Shown here piece after piece: positions 1 to 6,839 of a stretch of 53,561 bases of DNA (positions are counted from its first letter, which is position 1; each line of letters starts with the position of its first letter). A model generated the notes under the pieces. The model searched no databases. It worked only from the letters and a program-made list of their open reading frames with translations, and was not told where the DNA came from. Made by a program: the position numbers and the translations under genes. This DNA is from an uncultured Eubacterium sp. (GTDB lineage: Bacteria; Bacillota; Clostridia; Peptostreptococcales; Anaerovoracaceae), in assembly GCA_937894585.1 (NCBI GenBank), contig CALBGO010000131.1, positions 1 through 53,561 on the forward strand, given 5' to 3'.

Positions 1-2
1 GG

Positions 3-185
3 CAGGGCAGGCAGGAAGGTTTGGACCTTGGCAGGCACGAAGGACTTGCGCAGGGCATTCGGGCATTTGTTCTGAGTAATCGTAAGGATGGTATTTCTGA
101 ATCGGAAATCAAGGGAAAACTGATGGAGTGGTTTAACCTGTCGGAAGAAGATGCGAAGGCATATATAAAGAAGTTTACAGAATGA
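3..185 (+). CDS. 3' end of an Rpn-type PD-(D/E)XK nuclease/transposase gene (partial)
   Basis: An open frame enters from the left edge and stops with TGA at 183-185, giving about 60 C-terminal residues. They comprise Gly/Glu/Arg-rich runs (GRQEGLDLGRHEGLAQG) followed by a helical tail with LMEWFNLSEEDAKAYIKKF. That E-G repeat linker plus 'LSEEEA' tail is characteristic of the C-terminus of Rpn family recombination-promoting nucleases (PDDEXK_2 transposase-like), common and multicopy in Clostridia. The catalytic domain lies outside the window, so activity cannot be judged. The identification rests only on the tail and could be wrong. Confidence 0.6.
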   Translation, partial: QGRQEGLDLGRHEGLAQGIRAFVLSNRKDGISESEIKGKLMEWFNLSEEDAKAYIKKFTE

Positions 186-347
186 GAATAAAGCTTGAAA
201 ATGGCAGGGGATTTTGTTCTTTGGTGATGAATCGTACACAAAGGAGAAAACCCGGCTGCTGCTCGGCGGTGTATCATACAAGAAGGAAAATTGCAGTTGT
301 TCCTTTGCAGCAAATTGTATATCAATATTATAATATCAGAAATAAAA

Positions 348-390
348 ACCGGCAGATTCCGTTGTATTGCGGAAAAAGCCGGTCTTTTAC
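348..390. terminator. Bidirectional intrinsic terminator
   Basis: ACCGGC (348-353) pairs with GCCGGT (378-383), with an inner CCG/CGG pair. On the minus strand the stem is followed by a T-rich run, so it fits as the terminator of the leftward PadR-HAAS-DUF4097 operon ending at 441. On the plus strand it is followed by CTTTT and could also end the Rpn transcript. The rest of 186-440 holds no convincing gene. Confidence 0.6.
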
Positions 391-440
391 TTTTTTTGAT
401 GCTGTCACCGGGAAAGTCACGGCTGCACAGAAGATAGAGT

Positions 441-1373
441 TTAGAAGCAGCTTCCCCGGCAGATGCGGATATTTCCTTCGTCAGTTGAGAGATCTAAACG
501 GTTTGTACCGCCGCGGCCGATTTTTATTTTGCCCTGATGTGTTTGGCTGCCATTGCAGTCGTTTCCTGAACTGTTCTTAAGGCTGTCACTACAGTCGTTT
601 TCGGAATGCTTTCCGTTAGCTTTTTCGAAATCGTTTCGCACTTGACCGGACAGTGTGTAGTAGGAACAGTCGGCGCGGCTGTTTTTCGGAAGTCCCAGAA
701 GACAATCTCCCCGATTGGCATAAAAGGAAAGTTTGCTCGGACAGGTCAGAAAATCAGCTTTCATCGAGCCTTCGCCCAGATAGATATCGGCAGTGTCTGC
801 TTTCAGACCGCGGCTTTTGAAATCACCGTTTTCGGAAGACAGGTCAAGATTTTCCAGTGTAAGTCCGCAGATACTGATATCGGAAGAAATCGTGCTGATC
901 TTCAGATTGTGGAGCCGGTCAGCGAAGCTTTTTGGTATTTTTATTGTCAGATCTTTTTCCGGTTCGGCAGAGGGATTCTCGGGAGAAAAGCGGATTTCAG
1001 CCGTATTGGCGGCAGATAAAATTTTCAGAGTATGATCTTCTGCCCGGTATCTGAGAAAATTGTCTTTTGTCAGTGGCTCTTCGGAAGTTTCGCTGATGAG
1101 AATATCACTGCCGTTATAAATCTCTACAGAGATATCTCCGTAGTACCAGTCTATTTTTATGGTATGAAGATTGTCTGCACGGGTGTGATAGGTTCCGTCT
1201 TTACGAAAATCATTGCCGTAATGATCGGATGTAAACAACATAGTATCCCACATACCGCCCGTCACAGCTTTGCGCCAGCTGGCATTGCCTGCGATGCCGA
1301 CTGCCGAAAAGATGATGCCGACGCTGATGAGGCAAATGGAAATAATCAGCATGATTCTGGTGGATTTCTTCAT
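441..1373 (-). CDS. DUF4097-type putative adhesin/envelope protein with N-terminal membrane anchor
   Basis: 310-residue protein. I start it at the ATG at 1373 (MKKSTRIM...) because AGGAGG lies just upstream; a longer frame to 1421 would skip that site. Residues about 5-27 form a membrane segment. The rest is low-complexity beta-rich sequence of the DUF4097 type (repeating 'DNLHTIKIDWYYGDISVEIYNG', 'LENLDLSSENGDF'), which forms parallel beta-helix-like folds. A Ser/Asn/Asp-rich insert lies near residues 245-280. It is the last gene of a PadR-HAAS-DUF4097 operon and starts 1 bp after the upstream stop codon. This arrangement is widespread in Firmicutes and linked to envelope stress; the exact role here is inferred. 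Confidence 0.8.
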   Translation of the reverse strand: MKKSTRIMLIISICLISVGIIFSAVGIAGNASWRKAVTGGMWDTMLFTSDHYGNDFRKDGTYHTRADNLHTIKIDWYYGDISVEIYNGSDILISETSEEPLTKDNFLRYRAEDHTLKILSAANTAEIRFSPENPSAEPEKDLTIKIPKSFADRLHNLKISTISSDISICGLTLENLDLSSENGDFKSRGLKADTADIYLGEGSMKADFLTCPSKLSFYANRGDCLLGLPKNSRADCSYYTLSGQVRNDFEKANGKHSENDCSDSLKNSSGNDCNGSQTHQGKIKIGRGGTNRLDLSTDEGNIRICRGSCF

Positions 1374-1374
1374 A

Positions 1375-1971
1375 TTAGTGCGCCTCCTTTCTGATAAACA
1401 GGTTTTTGACTTGAGCTGCAAACCAGCCGGTACCTTTAAGAAGCTTTACTGTAACAATGCGGGAACCTAAAAAAGCGAGAATTCCCAGTCCCAGAAGGGC
1501 AAGTCCTGCGCCGAAGGTCAGTGAAAAATAGCTGAATCCGAAGTCGAACAGGAAAAAAGCTTTCAGTGTCAGATAAAGTCCTGCAATGCAAAGAGAGAGC
1601 ACCCCTGCGTAAAGGCAGAGAATTGCTGCCCAGATGCAGATATATACAGAAGCGATGACTGCAATAAAGGCAATCAGAAGGGATAGCCAGATGGGAGATC
1701 CGACGACAGCAAGGACGATTGCCGCAGTAGTCCAGCCTTTTTTCGGTTTCATCTTGGTTTTCATTAAAGTCGGCAGCGGCATTTCCTGCATAATGCCCAG
1801 TGCGATTTCATCGATATCGCCGAAGCTTCTGACTGCTTCCTCTTCGCTGATGCCGTCTTCTGTCATATCGTCGATGATTTCGCTGTAGTAATCAAGCCGC
1901 TTTACGATTTCGTCCTCCGGAAGCTGAGAGAGACGGATTCGCAGCTGATATAAGAATACTTCTTTATTCAT
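1375..1971 (-). CDS. HAAS domain (DUF1700) membrane protein
   Basis: 198 residues. The N-terminal ~75 residues hold the HAAS signature (FLYQLRIRLSQLPEDEIVKRLDYYSEIIDDMTEDGISEEEAVRSFGDIDEIA), a helical domain that partners PadR-type regulators. Three to four hydrophobic segments follow between about residues 83 and 172. The start overlaps the end of the PadR gene by 8 bp, so translation is probably coupled. In characterised families the HAAS protein is thought to tether or modulate PadR at the membrane; that role is inferred here from the domain and operon. Confidence 0.9.
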   Translation of the reverse strand: MNKEVFLYQLRIRLSQLPEDEIVKRLDYYSEIIDDMTEDGISEEEAVRSFGDIDEIALGIMQEMPLPTLMKTKMKPKKGWTTAAIVLAVVGSPIWLSLLIAFIAVIASVYICIWAAILCLYAGVLSLCIAGLYLTLKAFFLFDFGFSYFSLTFGAGLALLGLGILAFLGSRIVTVKLLKGTGWFAAQVKNLFIRKEAH

Positions 1972-2284
1972 GTTCTATCCCCTCCTTGATAAATTGATAA
2001 ATTCTCTGAATCTCATCCCAGCCGGCGAGAAATTCCAGAATTTGATTTCTGCCGGCGTCTGTCAGTGAGTACATTTTTCGAAGTCTGCTGTTGTGTTCTA
2101 CAGAATAGACCGAAAGACAGCCTGCCGCTTCCAGTCTTCTTAGAATCGGATAAAGTGTAGATTCTGACAGTTTAATATAGCCGGACAGGTCTTTGATTAT
2201 TTTATATCCGTAGGAATCGCCCCGGCTGAGGACGGCGAGTACGCATATATCCAAAAGACCTTTTTTCATCTGCGGGTTCATCAT
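1964..2284 (-). CDS. PadR family transcriptional regulator
   Basis: 106 residues, the short PadR subfamily-2 size. The winged helix is clear: KKGLLDICVLAVLSRGDSYGYKI, then LSESTLYPILRRLEAAG (recognition helix) and the wing with RKMYSLTDAGR. The start is the first of two adjacent ATGs, preceded by AAGGGGG. It heads the operon with the HAAS and DUF4097 genes. A palindrome overlapping its promoter (2306-2326) makes autorepression likely. The ligand or inducing signal cannot be read from sequence. Confidence 0.93.
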   Translation of the reverse strand: MMNPQMKKGLLDICVLAVLSRGDSYGYKIIKDLSGYIKLSESTLYPILRRLEAAGCLSVYSVEHNSRLRKMYSLTDAGRNQILEFLAGWDEIQRIYQFIKEGIEHE

Positions 2285-2305
2285 ACAAATACCCCCTTTC
2301 GCACT

Positions 2306-2336
2306 ATACTATACAACACATAGTATGATGTGTCAA
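2306..2336 (-). promoter_or_regulatory. PadR operon promoter with overlapping palindromic operator
   Basis: On the minus strand TTGACA (2336-2331), a 17-bp spacer, then TATAGT (2313-2308). Overlapping spacer and -10 is a perfect inverted repeat, ATACTAT / ATAGTAT, with a 7-bp gap (2306-2326). AT-rich dyads of this form at their own promoters are typical PadR sites, so autorepression is inferred. Confidence 0.75.
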
Positions 2337-2432
2337 GCAGTATATTGGAATTTTCAAGTGTATGATATATTGAAAAAAATAAAAGCGTTGCATATTGAAA
2401 AAATTAAGAGTGACGGTGGAAAAGAATGATGT

Positions 2433-2438
2433 TATACT
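2433..2438 (+). promoter_or_regulatory. Candidate -10 element for the AlkD-like gene
   Basis: TATACT sits 40 bp upstream of the ATG at 2478. Only a weak -35 (TGACGG, 16-bp spacing) is visible, so this is a tentative sigma-A promoter. Confidence 0.35.
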
Positions 2439-2477
2439 AAGAATTACAATTTTATTCGAGACGAGATTGGAGACACT

Positions 2478-3164
2478 ATGAAAAAGGTGGAAGAAAAGCT
2501 GTTTTCTATGCAGGACTTGGGGTATCGGGATTTTCATTCGAAACTGATGCCGGATTATGATAAAGAAAGAATCATCGGAGTGCGCACACCGGCTCTCCGG
2601 AAATTTGCAAAAGAATTTGCGGAAGATGAAGATGCAGGGGCATTCCTTGCGGAAGTGCCGCATAAGTATTATGAAGAAAATAATCTCCATGCCTTTCTGA
2701 TTGAGCGGAAGGCGAAAGATTTTGATACAGCGCTTGCCATGACAGAGGATTTTCTGCCTTATATAGACAACTGGGCGACCTGTGACAGTTTTACACCGAA
2801 GGCTTTTCGTAAGGATTTAGAGCGGCTTTATGACAGAACACTTAAGTGGATTCAAAGTGAGCATACTTATACAGTCAGATACGGCATTGTAACCCAGCTC
2901 CGCCTGTTTCTGGAAGATGAAACATTTCGGCAGGAGATACCGGAGCTTCTGGCGCATCTTCACCGGGAAGAATATTACATTAATATGGCGATTGCCTGGT
3001 ATTACAGCTTTGCGTTAATCAAACAGTTTGAACAGACAATCGGACTGTTCGAGGAAAAGCGGCTTTCTAAATGGATTCACAACAAATCACTGCAGAAGGC
3101 GATAGAAAGCTACAGAATTGATAAGGAGACAAAGGACTATCTGAGAAGTCTGAAGATAAAATGA
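2478..3164 (+). CDS. DNA alkylation repair protein (AlkD-like HEAT-repeat glycosylase)
   Basis: 228 residues matching the DNA_alkylation family (AlkC/AlkD type), which removes N3- and N7-alkylated purines without base flipping. Visible family blocks are RTPALRKFAKEF near residue 36, HAFLIERKAKDF near 71, and the key IDNWATCDSF block with W99 and D103 at the position of the catalytic Trp/Asp of AlkD. HTYTVRYGIVTQLRLFL and YYINMAIAWYYSFAL follow. Length is normal. GGAGA precedes the ATG. It overlaps the downstream phosphoesterase by 4 bp, so the two are co-transcribed. Confidence 0.88.
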   Translation: MKKVEEKLFSMQDLGYRDFHSKLMPDYDKERIIGVRTPALRKFAKEFAEDEDAGAFLAEVPHKYYEENNLHAFLIERKAKDFDTALAMTEDFLPYIDNWATCDSFTPKAFRKDLERLYDRTLKWIQSEHTYTVRYGIVTQLRLFLEDETFRQEIPELLAHLHREEYYINMAIAWYYSFALIKQFEQTIGLFEEKRLSKWIHNKSLQKAIESYRIDKETKDYLRSLKIK

Positions 3165-3985
3165 GTCAGAGAAAAATAAAACGGCATGGGTGCCGTAATT
3201 TTATTCTATATTGCCTGATTTTTGCAGGCATCTGGTATTTTAATACATTCACTTTGAAAACAACGGAAGTCACCATAGAAAGCAGTCAGATTGCAGATCC
3301 GGTTACTATCGTGCAGCTGACCGATCTCCACGGCGCCTCTTTCGGAGCGAATAACAGGCAGCTGATTGAGGAAGTGAAAAAAGCGGAACCGGATTTTGTA
3401 GCGGTTACAGGGGATATGTATACGGCAGGAGACGAAGACGGAAAGGATACGGCGCTTAGTCTTCTGTCTGAACTTGCAGAAATGTATCCGGTTTATTCTG
3501 TCAACGGCGAGCATGACCGCGACGGTGATTATGAGGAAAAGCTGATGCAGGCGGGAGTTGATGTACTGGATTATGAGAGCAGGGATATTGCTGTAGGGAA
3601 TACGGTTTTGCGTCTTTACGGAATCACCAATATATATTATTCTGATACTTTTGACTTAACGAATGAATTTACTTTAGATGAAAGCTATTATAACATACTG
3701 CTGGCGCATATCAGCAATTTTGAGGACTTTGCCGATTTCGGCATGGATCTGTCTCTGTGCGGAGACAGTCACGGCGGTCAGGTGCGGCTTCCGTATCTGG
3801 GAGGTCTTAATAATCGGGGAGAATGGTTTCCTGAACGAAGCGGCACAGATGCCCGGTATGTGAAAGGTCTTTATGAAGAAGGCGGTAAAAATCTGTTTGT
3901 ATCAGGTGGACTGGGGAACTATCCTGTGCCCGTAAGATTTTTGAACCGGCCGGAAGTGGCGGTAATCCGTCTGCTGCCCGCATAA
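3161..3985 (+). CDS. Membrane-anchored metallophosphoesterase with altered metal ligands
   Basis: 274 residues; one hydrophobic anchor (about 12-30) then a calcineurin-like phosphoesterase domain of the YkuE/YaeI type. The order of motifs is right: DLH (D55, H57), GD (84-85), a GNHD position reading GEHD (E117), LAH (H183), and the final GHTHGGQ position reading GDSHGGQ (D202). Thus the Asn of GNHD and the first His of GHxH are both replaced by acidic residues, while the framework is kept. Start ATG overlaps the upstream stop (ATGA). It probably acts outside the membrane; the substrate is unknown. No clear terminator follows. Confidence 0.85.
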   Translation: MSQRKIKRHGCRNFILYCLIFAGIWYFNTFTLKTTEVTIESSQIADPVTIVQLTDLHGASFGANNRQLIEEVKKAEPDFVAVTGDMYTAGDEDGKDTALSLLSELAEMYPVYSVNGEHDRDGDYEEKLMQAGVDVLDYESRDIAVGNTVLRLYGITNIYYSDTFDLTNEFTLDESYYNILLAHISNFEDFADFGMDLSLCGDSHGGQVRLPYLGGLNNRGEWFPERSGTDARYVKGLYEEGGKNLFVSGGLGNYPVPVRFLNRPEVAVIRLLPA

Positions 3986-4030
3986 GCCGTTCTTAAAAGT
4001 ATTCTGCCATATATTCTGCAGGATACCGCA

Positions 4031-4204
4031 CAAGATGACGCGTAAAAAGCCGCACAGGGTACTGCACAAGATGACGCGTAAAAAGCCGCACAGGGTACTG
4101 CACAGGGTGACGCGTAAAATGCCGCGCAGGGTACTGCACAAGGTAACGTGTAAAATGCCGTGCAGGATGTTGCACAAGATATCGTACAAGATGCCGCAGA
4201 TGCA
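4031..4204. repeat. 36-bp tandem repeat (minisatellite), about 4.8 copies
   Basis: Units at 4031-4066 and 4067-4102 are identical. Units at 4103-4138 and 4139-4174 carry increasing substitutions, and a decayed partial copy runs to about 4204. Each unit reads from CAAGATGACG to GGTACTGCA. Because 36 is a multiple of 3, one plus frame and three minus frames stay open, producing several spurious ORFs. No other gene is visible in 3986-4318. Confidence 0.9.
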
Positions 4205-4258
4205 AAATCGTACCGCTTTTCCCGGATGTCGAAAAATGGCGAAAAAAGTTTTTTTCTG

Positions 4259-4288
4259 TTGCAGAGAGATGGGAGTAGATAGTATAAT
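4259..4288 (+). promoter_or_regulatory. Sigma-A promoter for the secreted protein at 4319
   Basis: TTGCAG (4259-4264), an 18-bp spacer, and a perfect TATAAT (4283-4288). It lies 30 bp upstream of the start codon, directly after the minisatellite. Confidence 0.7.
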
Positions 4289-4318
4289 TTAAGTATCAGA
4301 AAAAGGGGGAATTGCACA

Positions 4319-5095
4319 ATGAAAAAGAGTCTGACTTTTATAGTTTTTGCAATGATTGCGGTAATTGCAGCAGGGGGGATTTTCTTGTGGTATCAGCAGC
4401 GAAGCGGAGAGAGCATTTTGGAGGGTTTGGATCCGGAAAGCTACGATGTGGAGGCGACCTGTATCGGTATGGACGGGAATAATCTGCACTGCAATGCCGG
4501 AAATGATAATTACCTGTATCTTGAAGGGAGCAGGGTGCTTCTGCGCAATTATGATGTGGTGATTCGGGAAAACGGCGATGAAGAAGCGGATATCAGCTAC
4601 AGAAAGTTTTCTGTTTCCAAACTGAAGAAAGAAATCGAGAAGGAAAAGGAAGTTCCTGTTTATCTTTGGCTGACTGCCAACGGAAAGGTTAAGACGATTA
4701 TGGTCGGCAGGGAGTCTTTTGAGAATCATAATGGGAGTCTTGCCAATCTGGACGGTCTTGATCCGAATACCGCTTCAGTGACTAAAGTGATTCTTTCTAT
4801 ACATAAAACAGGTATGAAGATGGCTCCGGCAGGCTATACGCCGGAAACGGCAGATAAGTTTGAAGGGATGGTCAGAAATTACAGATTTGCCAAGAATGTG
4901 AAATTTTATCGCGGAACGGTGACCATCACAGTCAGTGAAGACGGCACGCGCCGCAGGAATCTGCAGTACAGCGGAGACAGCTATGAGAAACTTAAGGACA
5001 GGCTGAGCAAGGGACAGACTGCACATATCTGGTTCAATAAAAACGGTCGCATCAGTGCTGTGCTGGCTCATGAAGAAAAAGTGATTTTGGAATAA
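4319..5095 (+). CDS. Hypothetical exported/membrane-anchored protein with two related domains
   Basis: 258 residues; I do not recognise the family. Residues 4-24 form a signal anchor; the rest should be outside the cell. Two halves resemble each other: residues 101-129 (KLKKEIEKEKEVPVYLWL then ANGKVKTIMV) align with 224-250 (KLKDRLSKGQTAHIWF then KNGRISAVLA), suggesting an internal duplication of a beta-rich unit of roughly 110-120 residues. AGGGGG precedes the ATG. It is a single-gene transcript with its own promoter and terminator, flanked on both sides by minisatellites. Function unknown. Confidence 0.75.
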   Translation: MKKSLTFIVFAMIAVIAAGGIFLWYQQRSGESILEGLDPESYDVEATCIGMDGNNLHCNAGNDNYLYLEGSRVLLRNYDVVIRENGDEEADISYRKFSVSKLKKEIEKEKEVPVYLWLTANGKVKTIMVGRESFENHNGSLANLDGLDPNTASVTKVILSIHKTGMKMAPAGYTPETADKFEGMVRNYRFAKNVKFYRGTVTITVSEDGTRRRNLQYSGDSYEKLKDRLSKGQTAHIWFNKNGRISAVLAHEEKVILE

Positions 5096-5104
5096 GTTTG
5101 TAAA

Positions 5105-5140
5105 AGAGGTTCGCAGAAAAATAATGCGGCCTCCTTTTTT
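5105..5140 (+). terminator. Intrinsic terminator after the 4319 gene
   Basis: GAGG...CGCA pairs with TGCG...CCTC with a small bulge, followed by a run of T (5134-5140). Confidence 0.65.
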
Positions 5141-5172
5141 ATGGGCTTATGCGGGAAATACCGGTTGTGCCG

Positions 5173-5303
5173 TAGTTTCGTGCCGACTTTTCATGCTGAC
5201 TTTTGAATCGGCTTTGCGCCGGCTTTTCGCGCAGCCTTTTGCGCAGGCTTTCCACGCAGCCTTTTGCGTCGGTTTTTCGCGCAGGCTTTCCACGCCGGCT
5301 CTT
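5173..5303. repeat. Degenerate 12-13-bp tandem repeat array
   Basis: About ten consecutive units of the form CGGCTTTTCGCG / CAGGCTTTCCACG occupy this stretch. It is a second intergenic minisatellite, different in sequence from the 36-bp array at 4031. The long open frames through it on both strands follow from its composition, and no gene is supported between 5141 and 5412. Confidence 0.7.
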
Positions 5304-5336
5304 GAAGAGATTCGGAAGGGATTTTATCGGAAAAGT

Positions 5337-5365
5337 TTGCTTTTCCTGGTGGGATATGATATAAT
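5337..5365 (+). promoter_or_regulatory. Sigma-A promoter for the FN3 protein
   Basis: TTGCTT (5337-5342), a 17-bp spacer and TATAAT (5360-5365). A GGAGG site at 5397-5401 precedes an ATG at 5413, which argues that translation begins at 5413 and not at the GTG at 5468. Confidence 0.7.
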
Positions 5366-5467
5366 TTTAGAAAATTAAAAAAATAAAACAGGGATTGGAG
5401 GTGCATTCCATAATGTCAGAAAAAGGTATAAAAAGGGACGAAGAATTTTGCGGCAGCGCTGGCTGTA

Positions 5468-6529
5468 GTGCTGATTCTGTCCGTACAGCCTGTTTTCAGT
5501 GCAGAAATGTATTACGGAGATGTAGAACCGGGACCGATGTGCGCTCTGAAGGCACCGAAAGTAAAGGCAGAGGCTGTCAGCAGAACAGAAATCCGGCTGA
5601 GCTGGAAAGCTGTAAAAAATGCAAAAGGATATGAAATCTACCGCAGCAGGGGGATGCACAGCACGAATTTCAAGCGGCAGAAGACGCTTTACGGGGGGAA
5701 GAAGACGGTTTACCGCGACCGGAATCTTCCGGCAGACCGTTATTACAATTACGAAGTTTTTGCTTTTCGGTACAGGAACGGGAAAAAGGTCTACAGTCAG
5801 GTATGCCGGGTGTCCGAAACGGCAGGGGTGATAAAGCCGACGGTTTCGGCGGGCGGCGCAGAGTCTCTGAGAGAGATGGAAGTCTATGCCAGAAGCTGGG
5901 GCGCGGACCGGCTGATTTTTTACAGCAGCAGTACGAAGGGCGGACCGTTTCAAAAGTTCGCATCGCTTAAAGGCGATGAACTTTCGGTTTCGGAACCCGG
6001 AGAAATCGGAGAGATCAGATATTACAAGGTAAAGGCTGTCAGGAAGATCGGGAAAAAGACCTTTTCTTCTGTCAGCAGGATTACTTGCGGCCGGCTTCTG
6101 AGTCCGTATCTGGACATCACAGGGGCAGATCTGAACAGACCGTTTGTACAGACAGATACTTTTATCTATAAACTGACTTCAGAGAAAACAAACTATCCGG
6201 CGGTGATTTTCAAGGAAGGATGCGAGGAGGGAATTCCGTTTTCCTACAGTTATGCGGGAGAGCATGGCGAAGGAGAATCCCGGCAGCAAAGTGAGGCAGA
6301 AGTCGTACTGGACAGTTATTCCGAAGACGGAATCAGTTATACCTCGATGAAAGAAAATTATGTGTTGGAGCCGGGAAAAACAGTTTATCTGAAATTCCGC
6401 GCGCAGCATCCGGTGATGTATTATCCGAAAGGCCGCATTTGGCTTGATGTCAGCTATAACGATTACCGGGTGGATGCGGGCTGCATTTCCTTCGGACCGG
6501 AAGGATGCCGGTATTCCTACGATTATTAA
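5468..6529 (+). CDS. Secreted fibronectin type III domain protein; signal peptide split by a frameshift
   Basis: The continuous frame gives 353 residues from a GTG at 5468. It holds an FN3 domain near residues 25-115 (APKVKAEAVSRTEIRLSW, AKGYEIYRS) followed by a probable second FN3-like unit and a beta-rich tail. The GTG start would leave a signal peptide without a basic n-region. Reading upstream in the same frame gives KGTKNFAAALAVVLILSVQ, the missing part, but with no start codon. The promoter, GGAGG site and ATG at 5413 (MSEKGIK) are in the neighbouring frame. One extra base in the A5-G3 run at 5430-5437 would explain this. True extent is therefore probably 5413-6529. It ends at a perfect terminator. 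Confidence 0.82.
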   Translation: MLILSVQPVFSAEMYYGDVEPGPMCALKAPKVKAEAVSRTEIRLSWKAVKNAKGYEIYRSRGMHSTNFKRQKTLYGGKKTVYRDRNLPADRYYNYEVFAFRYRNGKKVYSQVCRVSETAGVIKPTVSAGGAESLREMEVYARSWGADRLIFYSSSTKGGPFQKFASLKGDELSVSEPGEIGEIRYYKVKAVRKIGKKTFSSVSRITCGRLLSPYLDITGADLNRPFVQTDTFIYKLTSEKTNYPAVIFKEGCEEGIPFSYSYAGEHGEGESRQQSEAEVVLDSYSEDGISYTSMKENYVLEPGKTVYLKFRAQHPVMYYPKGRIWLDVSYNDYRVDAGCISFGPEGCRYSYDY

Positions 6530-6589
6530 AATATGGGTGCAGGAAATGAATAAAGGCGTGAAAAAATGATTGCAGTATAGAGTAAGAAC

Positions 6590-6620
6590 ACCGCCCTGAA
6601 AGAAAGGGCGGTATTCTTTT
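6590..6620. terminator. Intrinsic terminator after the FN3 gene
   Basis: Perfect 8-bp stem ACCGCCCT / AGGGCGGT (6590-6597, 6605-6612) with a 7-base loop, followed by ATTCTTTT. Confidence 0.75.
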
Positions 6621-6680
6621 GCCTGCTGCAGGATGATTTTCCCGCTATTGCAATTTTTTAGCGGCGGCTGTAAAATAAAT

Positions 6681-6839
6681 CTCATAAAAGATTATCAGGC
6701 AGAACGACCATCGGAAGTTGCGCTGTTTTCCGGTATCCTGATTGAAAAGAGCGAAACATACGGTATTGATGCACCGGTTAACAGAGCGCTTTACCGTAGA
6801 ATCAAAGAGATTGAAGGGGCATACGGAAAGGAAGGATAA
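6681..6839 (+). pseudogene. Remnant of ketopantoate reductase (PanE/ApbA) C-terminus
   Basis: The translated segment contains DYQAERPSEVALFSG and then GIDAPVNRALYRRIKEIE, matching the C-terminal helices of 2-dehydropantoate 2-reductases (normally 'D..AGR..EV..L.G....G...PVN..LY..IK'). Only about 50 of roughly 300 residues remain; no NADPH-binding N-terminal half exists upstream, where a terminator sits at 6590-6620. The frame ends with TAA directly against the ATG of the response regulator at 6840, and its last codons supply that gene's ribosome site (AAGGAAGG). I read it as a deletion remnant. A functional short peptide is unlikely but not excluded. Confidence 0.7.

Noticed and set aside
182..580. 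132-residue plus frame
   Set aside because: It runs through the bidirectional terminator and into the DUF4097 gene on the other strand.
4035..4292. 85-residue open frame with MTRKKPHRVLHK repeats
   Set aside because: It is produced by the 36-bp repeat, whose length keeps frames open; it has no ribosome site and three minus-strand frames are open too.
4031..5303. CRISPR array
   Set aside because: Units are contiguous tandem repeats without spacers and there are no cas genes.
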